A stretch of DNA of 64,000 nucleotides from CAWIVH01 sp963839475 (GTDB taxonomy: Bacteria > Acidobacteriota > UBA6911), in contig CAWIVH010000019.1 in NCBI GenBank assembly GCA_963839475.1, positions 62,001 through 126,000 of the forward strand, given 5' to 3'. The notes below the pieces were generated by a model. It searched no databases. It was not told the DNA's origin and was given only the letters and a program-made list of their open reading frames with translations. The first letter of the stretch is position 1. Each line of letters opens with the position of its first letter. A program made the position numbers and the translations under genes. Positions 26,270-35,862 of this stretch are shown here, one piece after another.

Positions 26270-27535
26270 TTAGCGAGATTCGTAAGGACCGTGCACCGCC
26301 GTAATTTTATACGTCTCCGCGGAATCATCCAGAATGAAAATCCGAAAGGAAGCTCCGCCCGGGGCGACCCGTATTACAATATGCCCGTGGTCGCTGGCAA
26401 GCTTGTCCAGCCCTACCACGACATTGCGGTTGGACTCGTGCATATGTGTGGCAAAGATGTCGCGCGGCCCGGGATAAACCCTGGTGGATTGCAGCCTCGA
26501 GTACACCCGTGCGGTCGGGTGGGCTGAATCCCACACGTTGAATATCCAGACCCTGGGGCGCAAGGCGCCGACGAAATAGGTATTCTGAGAGTCAATGTAG
26601 CCATGGTGGTTCATCATCGCCACCTCGACCGGCCCGGTCGATTGGGCAACGGGCGTCTCCACATCATGCCACATCGGGAACCCTTCAAATGGAATCCCCG
26701 GAATGTCGCCCCCCGTGTAGAAATCGAACTTGCCGAAGCTGAGTCGGATGCCGGCGCTGCACATGTTCTCGCTCGGCCAGTCTTCCTTCGGCACGTTTTT
26801 GAGATCGGGGAATCCCTGCCGCGTGGCAGTGCCGTTACCGGTCCAGACCTCGCCGTTGGCCATCAGGTTCCGCACTTCGAAGTTCGGATATTGCCTGGGA
26901 TTGCGCTGAAGAATGATCTGATCATTACGGCCCGGCTGGAACCGTTCGACTCGGGCTCCTTTATTTTCAGCCTGCCATTTGATGAACACTTTATAGTTTT
27001 TCACCATGGAATCTTCGAGCGGGGCGGGAAAATTATAGTCCGGGTAGCCGCGATCCAGGATTTTCGCCACCGGAATCTGCTCGGCTAATTCGGTAACTCC
27101 GGAGAGTTTGTACTGTCCGGATTTCGAAGTTTTCATGCTGTCGTTGACCTGTCCCATATGGTCGGAATGGAAGTGAGTCAGGAGCACGTAGTCCATTTTT
27201 GGTGAGGCATCATGGCGGAGCATCTGGCGAACATAACGGACCACCCATTCGCCCGGTGTCCGGGAATCGTCAGGCCTGGGAGTCACCCAACGTACGCTCG
27301 TCCCGGCCTGCGCTCCGACGTCCACCATCATGGTGGTGCCGTCAGGAAGGATCAAAAGGGCGGCATTCCCCCGGCCGGTGCTTATCTGGTGAATCTCCAT
27401 GGTCCCCGGAGACCAGGACGGCAGCACATCACCTACGGCCTGAGCCTGCACCGGAACGGCGGAGAGCAGGAGGAAAGTTGAAAAGAATAAAAACGCTGAG
27501 CAGCGGCTGGAACTCCGATACAAAATAGCCAACAT
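26270..27535 (-). CDS. Exported metallo-beta-lactamase-fold hydrolase
   Basis: 421 residues with signal peptide (SAFLFFSTFLLLSAVPVQAQA). The MBL motif is clear: LLILPDGTTMMVDVG for the early Asp, then THFHSDHMGQV giving HxHxDH; later FYTGGDIPG and MMNHHGY supply further ligand-like residues. ComEC/Rec2-type external MBL proteins look similar, so it may hydrolyse a phosphodiester or lactone; substrate unknown. ATG at 27535 has GAGG about 10 bases upstream; the longer open frame to 27745 overlaps the neighbouring gene and repeat C. First gene of the four-gene operon that ends with the SelA-like gene at 22025. Confidence 0.85.
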   Translation of the reverse strand: MLAILYRSSSRCSAFLFFSTFLLLSAVPVQAQAVGDVLPSWSPGTMEIHQISTGRGNAALLILPDGTTMMVDVGAQAGTSVRWVTPRPDDSRTPGEWVVRYVRQMLRHDASPKMDYVLLTHFHSDHMGQVNDSMKTSKSGQYKLSGVTELAEQIPVAKILDRGYPDYNFPAPLEDSMVKNYKVFIKWQAENKGARVERFQPGRNDQIILQRNPRQYPNFEVRNLMANGEVWTGNGTATRQGFPDLKNVPKEDWPSENMCSAGIRLSFGKFDFYTGGDIPGIPFEGFPMWHDVETPVAQSTGPVEVAMMNHHGYIDSQNTYFVGALRPRVWIFNVWDSAHPTARVYSRLQSTRVYPGPRDIFATHMHESNRNVVVGLDKLASDHGHIVIRVAPGGASFRIFILDDSAETYKITAVHGPYESR

Positions 27536-27649
27536 GATCTTTATGCCTCGAAGAAATGGATTTGCGGAAGGATTGTAAGGTTTTGATTCCACCTGCTGTT
27601 TATACAACCGGAAAGAAGGAACAAGCGAGCAGAAAATATCGGCTCTGAT

Positions 27650-27683
27650 TTCTTCGCGGTCTTCGGGGCTTTGCGGTTCGAGT
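27650..27683. repeat. Dispersed palindromic repeat, copy C (half copy)
   Basis: TTCTTCGCGGTCTTCGGGG and CTTTGCGGTTCGAGTTT resemble the right half of copies A and D. The left half is missing. It lies just downstream of the fusion gene's stop, before the MBL-fold gene. Confidence 0.5.
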
Positions 27684-27689
27684 TTCGGC

Positions 27690-30600
27690 TCAGGCGCCGC
27701 GGCTGCCGCGCAGTTTTTCCAGGGCAATGAGTCTTTCGATGGCATCGAGGGTGAGCTCGGCCTTGCCGAATTCCCTGAGCCGAGACCACTCCTTTCGAAG
27801 CCCGCGAGATAAGGTGTCCGGAATCGTCCTCAGCCACCCTTCAATTCTGAGATCGACAAATTCCCTTTTCTCTTCGATGGTGAGCTCGCGCGCCAGCAGA
27901 AGCCGTGAAGCATCCTCGGCATCGACCAGGGTTTGCAGCACGTGCCAACGATTACCGGGGCGCTCGGCGCAAAGAGCGCCGAACGCGCCGTTCGAAGTCT
28001 CACGGATCAATTCCTCTTCGCGCGTGGTGAGGCTTTCGTGCTCCTTGGTTTCGTCCCAACTCTCGGATTCTTCCGCCATAAAGCGCAGGTAGAGCATCGC
28101 GAAAAGGCAGGTCTGTTCGACCAGCTCTTCGCGAACCCTGACGTCGACCCAGAGCGCCGCGGCGGCGCGCAGGCATCGCTTGGCCGTGGATTCGGCCAGC
28201 TTTCTGCCGAATATGAGAGCCACCGATTCCTTCACAAAACAAGGGAGTTCGCTGGCAATGATTTCACGGTAACCCGGAACATGACGCTCCAACAGGATCG
28301 CCGCACGGCGATCGAGGGCGGCGAGATCGCTCGTCACCGCCGGCAGCCCGAGGGTCGTGCATGCCAGGTTATAGACAATGGCTCGAGGAAGGGTCACGCC
28401 TTCCGGCCAGGCGTCACGCAGGTCGCGGATATCGGGAAGCTCGCGCCCTCCGCCCCATTCCTCGGGGTAATCGGGGATGGACCGGCCATAGTTGACCGAA
28501 CCTGTGGCACGGATCCGCACGCGGGTTTGCGGGACCAAACCGCCGAAGGGAGCCATGAGCGGCGCGATCCGGAGCAGGGTTTCGGTATGGGTTTTGACTC
28601 CCGTTTCCAGCAGCTTCAGCAGCGCTTCCCTTTCCGAAGGCCCCACAGCAGGCGGCTGCGGCTTGGACGCCATGACCGCGCGGAACGCATTGGCGAGGCG
28701 CACCGCTTCTTCCGGCGCATCAGCGCGAATACCCTGCATGGTCACGCCATCGGCGCGGCAGAATTGGGAAACAACCCCGGGGTGGTCCGGATCAAATCCG
28801 CCGCGGAATCCGGCTCTGCCCGCCCCAATCAGGTACGTCAATTTCGGGGCGGGTTCCCCTATCCGGCGGGCCCGTTCGGCCAGGCGGCGCTCAGCTTCGT
28901 CCCGCCCGGCCACGGCAAGGGTGTAGGCAAGGTCGGTGGCGACTTTGCCGCTCTGCTCTGCGGTGTCGGACATCGCAACGAACACCCGGACCAGCGTCCC
29001 GGTGCCATCGAATCGGGTCGTGAAGTTGGCGGGGGTTGGAAGGCCATCCGCCACCCGCCCACGTTCGAGTGCCTGGTAAAAGCCTTCCAGAAGATCTGGA
29101 AGATGCGCCAACGCCCCGACATTCTCACAAAGCGGCACGAGGCGGACGCGAGCAACGCGGGCTTTCAATTCCTCACGCTCGGATTCGGGTATGCGGCTTG
29201 AGAGGAATGCATCGATCCGCTCGGGCGGCCCGGAAAACAATCCTTCGATCGCTTGCAGATAAAGTGTGCCGATTTTAACTACGGCACCCAATTCAGCCAG
29301 CGAGTTTACCTGGGGAATGGTCATCTCATAGATGGCATTCTGCTGGGGATCGATATCGAGCCTCCTGCACGCGAGCAGGAAAAGGAAATTGGCCCGCGCC
29401 ACCGCAGCCAGGATTTTGGATACTTTCTCCTCATCCTGCTCTATGAACGGATTCGGCACCCGGAAGAGCAGATGCCGGTCCTCGCCGGGGATGATTCCCC
29501 GCCGCATAAGGGCGAGCACCACTTTCTCCGGGACTTCGAGCCAGTCGGGACTGATTTGCCGCCCTTCGAAGTCCAGCAGGACCTCGTTGCAGGGACCCGA
29601 GAGATCGGTGATCGTTTCTTCGAATTCCTGACGAGCCTCCACAAGGGGATTCCACTCCAGGTAGGTGAGAGCCTTCTGGGCCCGGTCCGGCGCGTTTTCG
29701 GGCACGGACCGCACTGCACGCGAAAGCTGCTCGGCCCGATGTGCGGTCGAATCCGGATGTTTGGTGCCGGTGAGACGAAGATCCTCGTGGCGCGGATTTT
29801 CCAGGAAATGCCGCCGGGCTTCTGCAAAGTCGCCCAGTGAAAGACCATCCAGGGCAGGATATCCGTCGCGGGTGCAAGTGCTCTCCCAAACCGTTTCACC
29901 GACCGGGGTCCCGGCATCTTCCCTTGCCAGATGGGCGCTCGCGCCCAGGCGGCCCTGGTGCGACAGGCGAGCCTGAATCCGGTCCATGAAGACCGCCAAC
30001 TCCTTCACATCCTTCGATCCATACGATAACCGCTGCCAGGTTCCGTAGCGGGCCGATTGGGAGCCCGCAAAGGCGGCAAAAGGGATACCGCCCACGGCAC
30101 CAGAGAGCAGGAACTCGAAGGTATCGACCGAATCTTTCACCACCGCTCGTTCCCGGACACCGTTGCGGAGTCGATCGAAGGGCTCGCCAATCAGTCCCGG
30201 AAACGCCAGGGGCGCGTAGAACGTCCCGCCAAAATCGGTTCGCTCGACGCCCAACGGGGCGAGTTCATCCGCAGCCTGAGCCATGAAGTCGCGCCGTTCC
30301 CTCATGTAGGGCGAAGGCCGCCGTAGAGCGGCCAACGGGCTCTGAAGAGCTGCCAGCGCCCAATCCTGGGCAAGCGTTGACGGAGTCGCAACCAGCCAGG
30401 CCGATAAATTGCCGAGTACTTCCCTCGCCCGGACGTCGCCGCTCCGGATCTGGTCGGAGATCACCATCCAGCAGGCGCGAGCGCCAGTCGATGCCCCGAA
30501 CATGTCCATTTTGGAAAGGCCGGACAAGGTGACGACCCAGTCGCGCCATTCGGGAGTGGCGAAGGCCGGATTGACAAACGAACCCACATAATCCAGCCGC

Positions 30601-31295
30601 TGATACACGGAATCGTACAACACGAAGCACCGGTGGCTCACGGCAACCCTTATCAGTTCCTCGACCAGGGAACGCGGATAAACCCGGCCGGTCGGATTAT
30701 GGGGGTTGTTGATGATGACACTGGAAATACCGCCCTTAGCCAGAATCCTGTCCAGTTCTTCAGGATCCGGAAGAAACTGGGGAGCCGTCGTCGGCAACTC
30801 CACCACCCTTTTTCCGGCACGATCGACAAACCAGTCGTATTCCCAGCTCGGCCGGGGGACGACGACGCCCGAGCCGTCGGCTCCGAGCACCTCCAGGACC
30901 ATGGCCAGGCCGGAACGCGTCCCAGGAGTGAAAATCACCTCGTCCGGCAGGAAACGCACATCCGTCGAAGGGTAGTCGAGAAGACCGTCCCGGTTGAAAA
31001 ATTCCGCTACCTCGCTCCTGACATCCATCCTTCCAATGGCAGGCCCGTAACTGTGCACGGTATTCCGGGTGATTCTCTGTGCGGCACGCACAACTTCCGG
31101 ATGAGGGGCGAAATCCGCATTTTTATAGTCGCCCTGGGTCAAATCGAGCGCACCCTCCTGCTGAACCCGGCGCGCAAACAGTCGCACCAGAGGCTCCGGC
31201 GTGGAAAGGGCCCGCAAAGAAATCGGCCGCGAAAGAGGATCGGTTTTAGGGGCCCCCGATGATGGGACCGGATGGCTGAGAATCTTGGTCTTCAT
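27690..31295 (-). CDS. Fusion of class I/II aminotransferase and archaeal-type phosphoenolpyruvate-carboxylase-like module
   Basis: A continuous 1,201-residue protein. Residues about 30-445 are a fold-type I aminotransferase: IINNPHNPTG (194-203), Asp228 and Tyr231 in LYDSVYQ, Schiff-base Lys262 in LSGLSKMD, and Arg422 in WQRLSYG for the alpha-carboxylate. Residues about 505-1000 follow, in the same order, the blocks I know from archaeal-type PEP carboxylase (PpcA): TKHPDS 511 (family TQHPDN), LLDFEG 573 (WDxEG), FRVPNP 611 (LRVPNP), YEMTIP 656, SDTAEQSG 776 (SDPAMNYG), GAGRAGFRGGF 824 (GVGSxPFRG), TMQGI 852 (TIQSA), NYGRSI 935, LPRAI 969. Some catalytic-looking positions differ (Arg before SD is Met). 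It might convert PEP via oxaloacetate to aspartate, or have a new activity. Residues 1000-1201 are helical, unassigned. AGGA precedes the ATG. Confidence 0.85.
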   Translation of the reverse strand: MKTKILSHPVPSSGAPKTDPLSRPISLRALSTPEPLVRLFARRVQQEGALDLTQGDYKNADFAPHPEVVRAAQRITRNTVHSYGPAIGRMDVRSEVAEFFNRDGLLDYPSTDVRFLPDEVIFTPGTRSGLAMVLEVLGADGSGVVVPRPSWEYDWFVDRAGKRVVELPTTAPQFLPDPEELDRILAKGGISSVIINNPHNPTGRVYPRSLVEELIRVAVSHRCFVLYDSVYQRLDYVGSFVNPAFATPEWRDWVVTLSGLSKMDMFGASTGARACWMVISDQIRSGDVRAREVLGNLSAWLVATPSTLAQDWALAALQSPLAALRRPSPYMRERRDFMAQAADELAPLGVERTDFGGTFYAPLAFPGLIGEPFDRLRNGVRERAVVKDSVDTFEFLLSGAVGGIPFAAFAGSQSARYGTWQRLSYGSKDVKELAVFMDRIQARLSHQGRLGASAHLAREDAGTPVGETVWESTCTRDGYPALDGLSLGDFAEARRHFLENPRHEDLRLTGTKHPDSTAHRAEQLSRAVRSVPENAPDRAQKALTYLEWNPLVEARQEFEETITDLSGPCNEVLLDFEGRQISPDWLEVPEKVVLALMRRGIIPGEDRHLLFRVPNPFIEQDEEKVSKILAAVARANFLFLLACRRLDIDPQQNAIYEMTIPQVNSLAELGAVVKIGTLYLQAIEGLFSGPPERIDAFLSSRIPESEREELKARVARVRLVPLCENVGALAHLPDLLEGFYQALERGRVADGLPTPANFTTRFDGTGTLVRVFVAMSDTAEQSGKVATDLAYTLAVAGRDEAERRLAERARRIGEPAPKLTYLIGAGRAGFRGGFDPDHPGVVSQFCRADGVTMQGIRADAPEEAVRLANAFRAVMASKPQPPAVGPSEREALLKLLETGVKTHTETLLRIAPLMAPFGGLVPQTRVRIRATGSVNYGRSIPDYPEEWGGGRELPDIRDLRDAWPEGVTLPRAIVYNLACTTLGLPAVTSDLAALDRRAAILLERHVPGYREIIASELPCFVKESVALIFGRKLAESTAKRCLRAAAALWVDVRVREELVEQTCLFAMLYLRFMAEESESWDETKEHESLTTREEELIRETSNGAFGALCAERPGNRWHVLQTLVDAEDASRLLLARELTIEEKREFVDLRIEGWLRTIPDTLSRGLRKEWSRLREFGKAELTLDAIERLIALEKLRGSRGA

Positions 31296-31503
31296 TGAAT
31301 TCATCCTGAAAAAAGTACACGGTCCACAAACGGCAGAGACTGCCTCTTGTTTCCTGAACATTCCGCCATACAGCCTGTAAGGATACCGCGAAACCGGGCG
31401 CTGAAAAGAGGGTCAATGCGAATATTTATTCAGCCAGCTGCATACTGGCAACCCGCCCCGCTGAAAGCCATTTCGTTGCTGTAGGGTAACTCCATGATCA
31501 TTA

Positions 31504-31660
31504 GACCTGGACCTGGACCTGGACCGGGACTTGACTGGACCGGGATGTGAATCATTTCCCCCAAAACAGGCTTCTGCAAATTCAGCATATAGCATCATGC
31601 CTGCCGGTTTCTTTGTTTCCAGGTCCAGGTCCACATCCAAGTCGAGGTCGAGGTCCAGGG
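31504..31660. repeat. CTGGAC/GGTCGA hexamer tracts in inverted orientation
   Basis: The gap 31296-31683 holds no recognised gene. CTGGAC-type hexamers run at 31504-31543, and the complementary CCAGGT and GAGGTC hexamers at 31618-31660, making an imperfect inverted pair around about 75 bases. It resembles short hexamer tracts found between genes in some environmental bacteria. A weak open frame on the minus strand (31413-31640) only reflects the repeats. Confidence 0.6.
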
Positions 31661-31683
31661 ATTAGTGAGTTTTGCGACAGAAG

Positions 31684-32637
31684 CTATTTCGTATTTTCCT
31701 TCGGCCAGACTTTCTGGATCTCCTTCCAGCCGATCACAACAACATTGTTGTCCTTGAGCACCTGTTTGAATGCGGGACTGGTCATCACGTCGAAATCGCG
31801 CTGGCGCCAGGCGCTGCCGAAGGCGGGGTGGTCGGCGGCGATCGCCTGCATCTCGGCGTCGTCCCTGGCGAGATGGACGATGATCTCGCTGAGCCCGGGC
31901 TTGAGGTCTTTCACTAGGCCGCTGTAGAAATCCAGCCATTTTTCTGGAGATACCCGCTCGTTGGCCATCAATACGGCATCAGGCACGATGTCGCCGTCCT
32001 TCAACAGGGACTGCATTTCCGCCGGCGCACCCGGCATCCGCACTGCAAAAAACGGGAGGCCGTACTCCCGGGCTACCTTCACATAGGCGGGGAAAAAAGC
32101 TGGATTAAAGAGAGTCCCCATGTGCGAATCGATATGAGTCGGCCGGACGCCGGCCTTCATTGCACGTTCGATCTGGGCTCGGATCTCCTGCTCGATCTCG
32201 GCGGGCTTGGCGTTCTTGACGACCGGCAGCACTGCGGCCCAGAGGTAGCCGGCCGGATCGACCAGGCCGGGCACATCCTTGGCAGCAGATAGGGGAGGCC
32301 AGCGATAATCCTTCCACTCGCTCGTAAGCGTCAGGTGGATCCCCAGGTCAACTTCGGGATGGGATTTGCAGTAAGTGCCGACTTCCGCCAGCCATGGGCA
32401 TGGGACCATGATGCTCCCGCAGGAGATCGATTTGGACTCCAGGGCGCTAAAGCTGGCTGCGTCGACCGAATGCGCAAGGGCCAGGTCATCGGCGTGAATG
32501 ATCAGAAGTTTGGCATCAGGCGCCAGGCCGAGTCTTTCCGCGGCAGACTTTTTCTGCTGGGCAACCAGGCCGGAATGCGCAGGAATGAACATCAGAATCA
32601 AAAGAACTTCCAAAAGGAAACGAGCGATCACCCGCAT
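31684..32637 (-). CDS. Exported ChbG/YdjC-family carbohydrate deacetylase-like protein
   Basis: 317 residues with a signal peptide (RFLLEVLLILMFIPAHSG). YdjC-family metal and catalytic motifs are present: LLIIHADDLALAHSVD (Asp-Asp and His), the HLTLTSEWKDYRW segment, and THIDSHMGTL giving two more His. ChbG removes an acetyl group from chitooligosaccharides; HpnK-type relatives act on other sugars or lipids. ATG at 32637 has GGAG 6 bases upstream; the open frame to 32679 has none. It lies downstream of the ECF/kinase pair and upstream of the fusion gene, same strand but with long gaps, so it is probably its own unit. Confidence 0.88.
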   Translation of the reverse strand: MRVIARFLLEVLLILMFIPAHSGLVAQQKKSAAERLGLAPDAKLLIIHADDLALAHSVDAASFSALESKSISCGSIMVPCPWLAEVGTYCKSHPEVDLGIHLTLTSEWKDYRWPPLSAAKDVPGLVDPAGYLWAAVLPVVKNAKPAEIEQEIRAQIERAMKAGVRPTHIDSHMGTLFNPAFFPAYVKVAREYGLPFFAVRMPGAPAEMQSLLKDGDIVPDAVLMANERVSPEKWLDFYSGLVKDLKPGLSEIIVHLARDDAEMQAIAADHPAFGSAWRQRDFDVMTSPAFKQVLKDNNVVVIGWKEIQKVWPKENTK

Positions 32638-32898
32638 AATCGACTCCATTAAAAATAGGGCGGACTCCATACCCAACAAATAAGGCTTGCGTGAGTATAT
32701 CCCGCTTGAGGGGAATTGTGAAAAGCCGAAAGGGCGAACGACAGCCCGTCACCATTCCAATCATTGTGATTGGATATCTCTCATCCCCTTGGAATGAAAA
32801 AATGAGGACAATATAGGCGGCAAGCCGGATTCAATGAGCCTCAAAATAAAGCATCTCTTCTCATGAAAGTGGCTTGCCGTAGTCGGTCCCGGAAGTGA

Positions 32899-35862
32899 TC
32901 ATCGGAAATTCTCCGCGAGCATTATGTCACTCTCCTGTCTCGTGTATGTGGAATAGAGAACCCAACGCCCGTCCGGGGATGCGGCGATTGAGGGGCGACC
33001 AAGAAAAAAGTAGTTACCTTTGGGAATTTCGACGACCAGGCTGAACCGGCCATTGACGAAACTGAAAAACTGGATTCGCCGCGGAGCAGGGTTAAAATCG
33101 ATGAAGAATAAACCATCCCTTGCAAGGGCCCAAAATGCGTTTCTGCCCTTATCCAGCACTTGGGTCTCTTCCCCTCCATCGGTCGGCATTTTCCAGATGC
33201 CCACTACGTTCCACTTCGCATAGTAGATATATTTTCCGTCGTGGGACTCGAAGGCCTCGCGTCCGCCTTGACTTGTGACCTGCACCGCGGCGCCACCCGA
33301 TGGGGGCACTTTCCATACCTGCCAGTCCCCAGTGCGGTTGGACGCGAAGTAGATCCATCTTCCATTCCAGGACCAACTGGGGCGCGAATCCGTGGATTCC
33401 TCCTTGGTGATCCGTCGCGCATCGCCCCCTTCGGAATTGACCACGTAGATATCCCGCTGGCCTTCCCTGGTGGAATCAAACGCTATCTCGCGGCCGTCCG
33501 GCGACCAGCGCGCTGTGCCCACATCGCCGCGACCGGCGAAAGTGGTTACTTGAAAGAGACCTTCGCCTTCGCTGCCGCAGGTCCATACTTCGCTGTTGCC
33601 CGAGCGATCCGAAATGAAGGCAATTCTCTTTCCATCCGGAGAAAATTGGGGACTGCTTTCCGTTTGAGTGGAGTGAACAAACCTGGCTGGGGGTCCTATT
33701 TTCGAACTTTGATAATCACGCTCAACTTTCCAAAGATCGACATCTGAATTTTGCCGTTTTTCCCAGGCTATCCGATTACCCACGCGCGCGACGGATAATG
33801 TCCAGGCATCATCGCCTCCAATGTTCAGGGGTGTCGCATCTATGATACTGCCCTTCTGTCCCGATAAGCCCGGAACCGCAATCCGCCATAGCCTCTGAAT
33901 CGCATCTCGATTGGAAGAAAAAATAAGGCTGGTGCCATCCTGGGACCAATCCAGCGCATTAATGCCCCTGATATCCTTTCTCTCAAAAGAGACAGGTCTC
34001 GCATCCCCGACTGGACCACCTTCCCTTCCGATGCTTTGAATATAAATCCTGCCCTCGGTCGAACCATAGATTGGGATGCGGACAAAAGCGACGCTTCCTC
34101 CGGTTGGAGAAAAAATGGGGTAATCATCGCCCACGGATCCAGCGGGCGGTGAAGTCAAAGGATGTATTTCCCCGGTTGCCTCTACCAACAGAATAACTGC
34201 CACTGGTTCTTTCGCCGAGTTGCGCGATGTCGTCGCTAAAAACCTGCCGTCGGGAGACCAGGATAATCCCCCGAATGAATAGTGCACTTCAGCTAACCTG
34301 CGCTCCTTTCCCCCATGTGCTGATATCAAACAGACGAAAGCGCGGCCCTGTGAAACTCGAATGAAAGCTATGCGCTGGCCGTCGGGTGACCATGCAGGAT
34401 ACAAATCGCCGGCAGGATCCGAGGTGAGCCGTAACGGTTGGTGACCTTCGCCCACAAGCTTGACATATATATCCGGATTGTCGTCGGTTTCTCCGGTCCA
34501 AACAAAGGCGAGCTGGCGTCCGTCGGGCGAGAATGCCGGGTGCATTTCTCGTCCGGGGAGGCTGGTGAATGGGACGGTCCTGGGCGGTGGGAGAGGTTCA
34601 TTGCTATCCCGGCGAGACTCACCCAGCCAGAAAAGAGCTGCGGCGACCATGACAAGCACCGCTCCGGCAACGGGCAAGATCCGGCGCATACTCCGTCGAC
34701 GGCCTGAGCCCGCCTCCTCTTTTTTAATGGCGCTTGCGGCTGATCTGCCCGATTCGGAATCGCGCTTCAGGCGCTTGAGATCGGCAAGCAACTCGGCGGC
34801 ACTCTGACAGCGAAGATCCCTCTCTTTCTCCAGGGCCGTATTGATGATCCGCTCCAGTTCCGCAGGCAAGTCAGGATTGATACGGACGGGTGACGTGGGT
34901 GCTGAATTTAGAATCGCATTGAAGGTCGCCGCCGAGGTTGCTCCCCGAAACGGCAGCACGCCCGTGGCCATTTCGTACAGAACGACACCAAGGGAGAACA
35001 GATCCGTCCGGCTGTCGAGCTCCTTACCGAGGGCCTGCTCCGGAGACATGTAGGCCACGGTTCCCATGGCGGTGCCGGGGCTGGTCAGCGATCCCACGGC
35101 GGTCCCTATAGCCTCTGCACCAAGGTCTTGAGCGGCTCCTTCCTGGATAAGCTTGGCCAGCCCGAAATCGAGAACCTTGGCCTGACCCGACTTTGTGATG
35201 AAAATGTTCGCCGGCTTGATGTCGCGATGGATGATCCCCTTGGAGTGCGCCGCGTCGAGGCCATGAGCGATTTGGATTGCCAGATCAAGAGTCTCATCAA
35301 TAGGGAGCGGCCTGCCGGAGATGCGGTGCTTCAGCGTCTCACCTTCAAGATATTCCATCGCTATGAAATGCTGGCCTTCATGCTCATCGATTGCGAAAAT
35401 GGTGCAGATGTTGGGATGATTCAGGACGGAAGCAGCCTGGGCCTCGCGTTCGAATCGCTCGAGCGCAAGCCGGCTCCTGGACAACTGCCCGGGCAGGAAC
35501 TTCAATGCAACCGCTCGCTTGAGCCTGGTATCTTCGGCCTTGTAGACGACTCCCATGCCGCCTTCCCCGATTTTCTCGAGAATGCGAAAGTGGAGCAGGA
35601 CCCGGCCAATGAGATCGATTTCCGGTGCTTTCGGCATGGCTTGGTCTGGTTCCTGATGCGGGGCTAAACCCATTTTCACCACCGCTGGCTGGATCAGGAA
35701 GCTGCCGATTTCATTTCCCGCCGCCAGCATCTCCCCGATCTCGCGATACAGCTCTTCATCCCCTTCACAGGCACGCCGCAAGAAATCCGGCCGTTCTTTC
35801 TCCTGCTGCTCCAGAGCGGCCTGATAGATGGCTTCAATCCTCTTCCAGCGATCCGGGTGCAT
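32899..35862 (-). CDS. Membrane Ser/Thr protein kinase with C-terminal PD40 beta-propeller
   Basis: 987 residues. The start MHPDRWKRIEAIYQAAL and an about 70-residue helical segment are typical of kinases that accompany this type of ECF sigma factor. The kinase (about 85-350) has IGEGGMGVVYKAED, VALKFLP, HRDIKPANIF, DFGLAKL and GTVAYMSPEQ. One membrane helix lies near 385-405 (ILPVAGAVLVMVAAALFWL). The outer part is a propeller with repeated SPDGR/SPDGKRIAF blades (LAFVWTG, IAFISDRSGN, IAFDSTREGQRDIYV). The propeller is a likely ligand- or protein-sensing head. The ATG at 35862 has GGGGACC upstream and lies inside the 3' end of the ECF gene (29-base overlap). Confidence 0.92.
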   Translation of the reverse strand: MHPDRWKRIEAIYQAALEQQEKERPDFLRRACEGDEELYREIGEMLAAGNEIGSFLIQPAVVKMGLAPHQEPDQAMPKAPEIDLIGRVLLHFRILEKIGEGGMGVVYKAEDTRLKRAVALKFLPGQLSRSRLALERFEREAQAASVLNHPNICTIFAIDEHEGQHFIAMEYLEGETLKHRISGRPLPIDETLDLAIQIAHGLDAAHSKGIIHRDIKPANIFITKSGQAKVLDFGLAKLIQEGAAQDLGAEAIGTAVGSLTSPGTAMGTVAYMSPEQALGKELDSRTDLFSLGVVLYEMATGVLPFRGATSAATFNAILNSAPTSPVRINPDLPAELERIINTALEKERDLRCQSAAELLADLKRLKRDSESGRSAASAIKKEEAGSGRRRSMRRILPVAGAVLVMVAAALFWLGESRRDSNEPLPPPRTVPFTSLPGREMHPAFSPDGRQLAFVWTGETDDNPDIYVKLVGEGHQPLRLTSDPAGDLYPAWSPDGQRIAFIRVSQGRAFVCLISAHGGKERRLAEVHYSFGGLSWSPDGRFLATTSRNSAKEPVAVILLVEATGEIHPLTSPPAGSVGDDYPIFSPTGGSVAFVRIPIYGSTEGRIYIQSIGREGGPVGDARPVSFERKDIRGINALDWSQDGTSLIFSSNRDAIQRLWRIAVPGLSGQKGSIIDATPLNIGGDDAWTLSVARVGNRIAWEKRQNSDVDLWKVERDYQSSKIGPPARFVHSTQTESSPQFSPDGKRIAFISDRSGNSEVWTCGSEGEGLFQVTTFAGRGDVGTARWSPDGREIAFDSTREGQRDIYVVNSEGGDARRITKEESTDSRPSWSWNGRWIYFASNRTGDWQVWKVPPSGGAAVQVTSQGGREAFESHDGKYIYYAKWNVVGIWKMPTDGGEETQVLDKGRNAFWALARDGLFFIDFNPAPRRIQFFSFVNGRFSLVVEIPKGNYFFLGRPSIAASPDGRWVLYSTYTRQESDIMLAENFR

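Noticed and set aside
27933..29201. 422-residue open frame on the plus strand
   Set aside because: Shadow of the PEPC-like module; no ribosome site, no family character.
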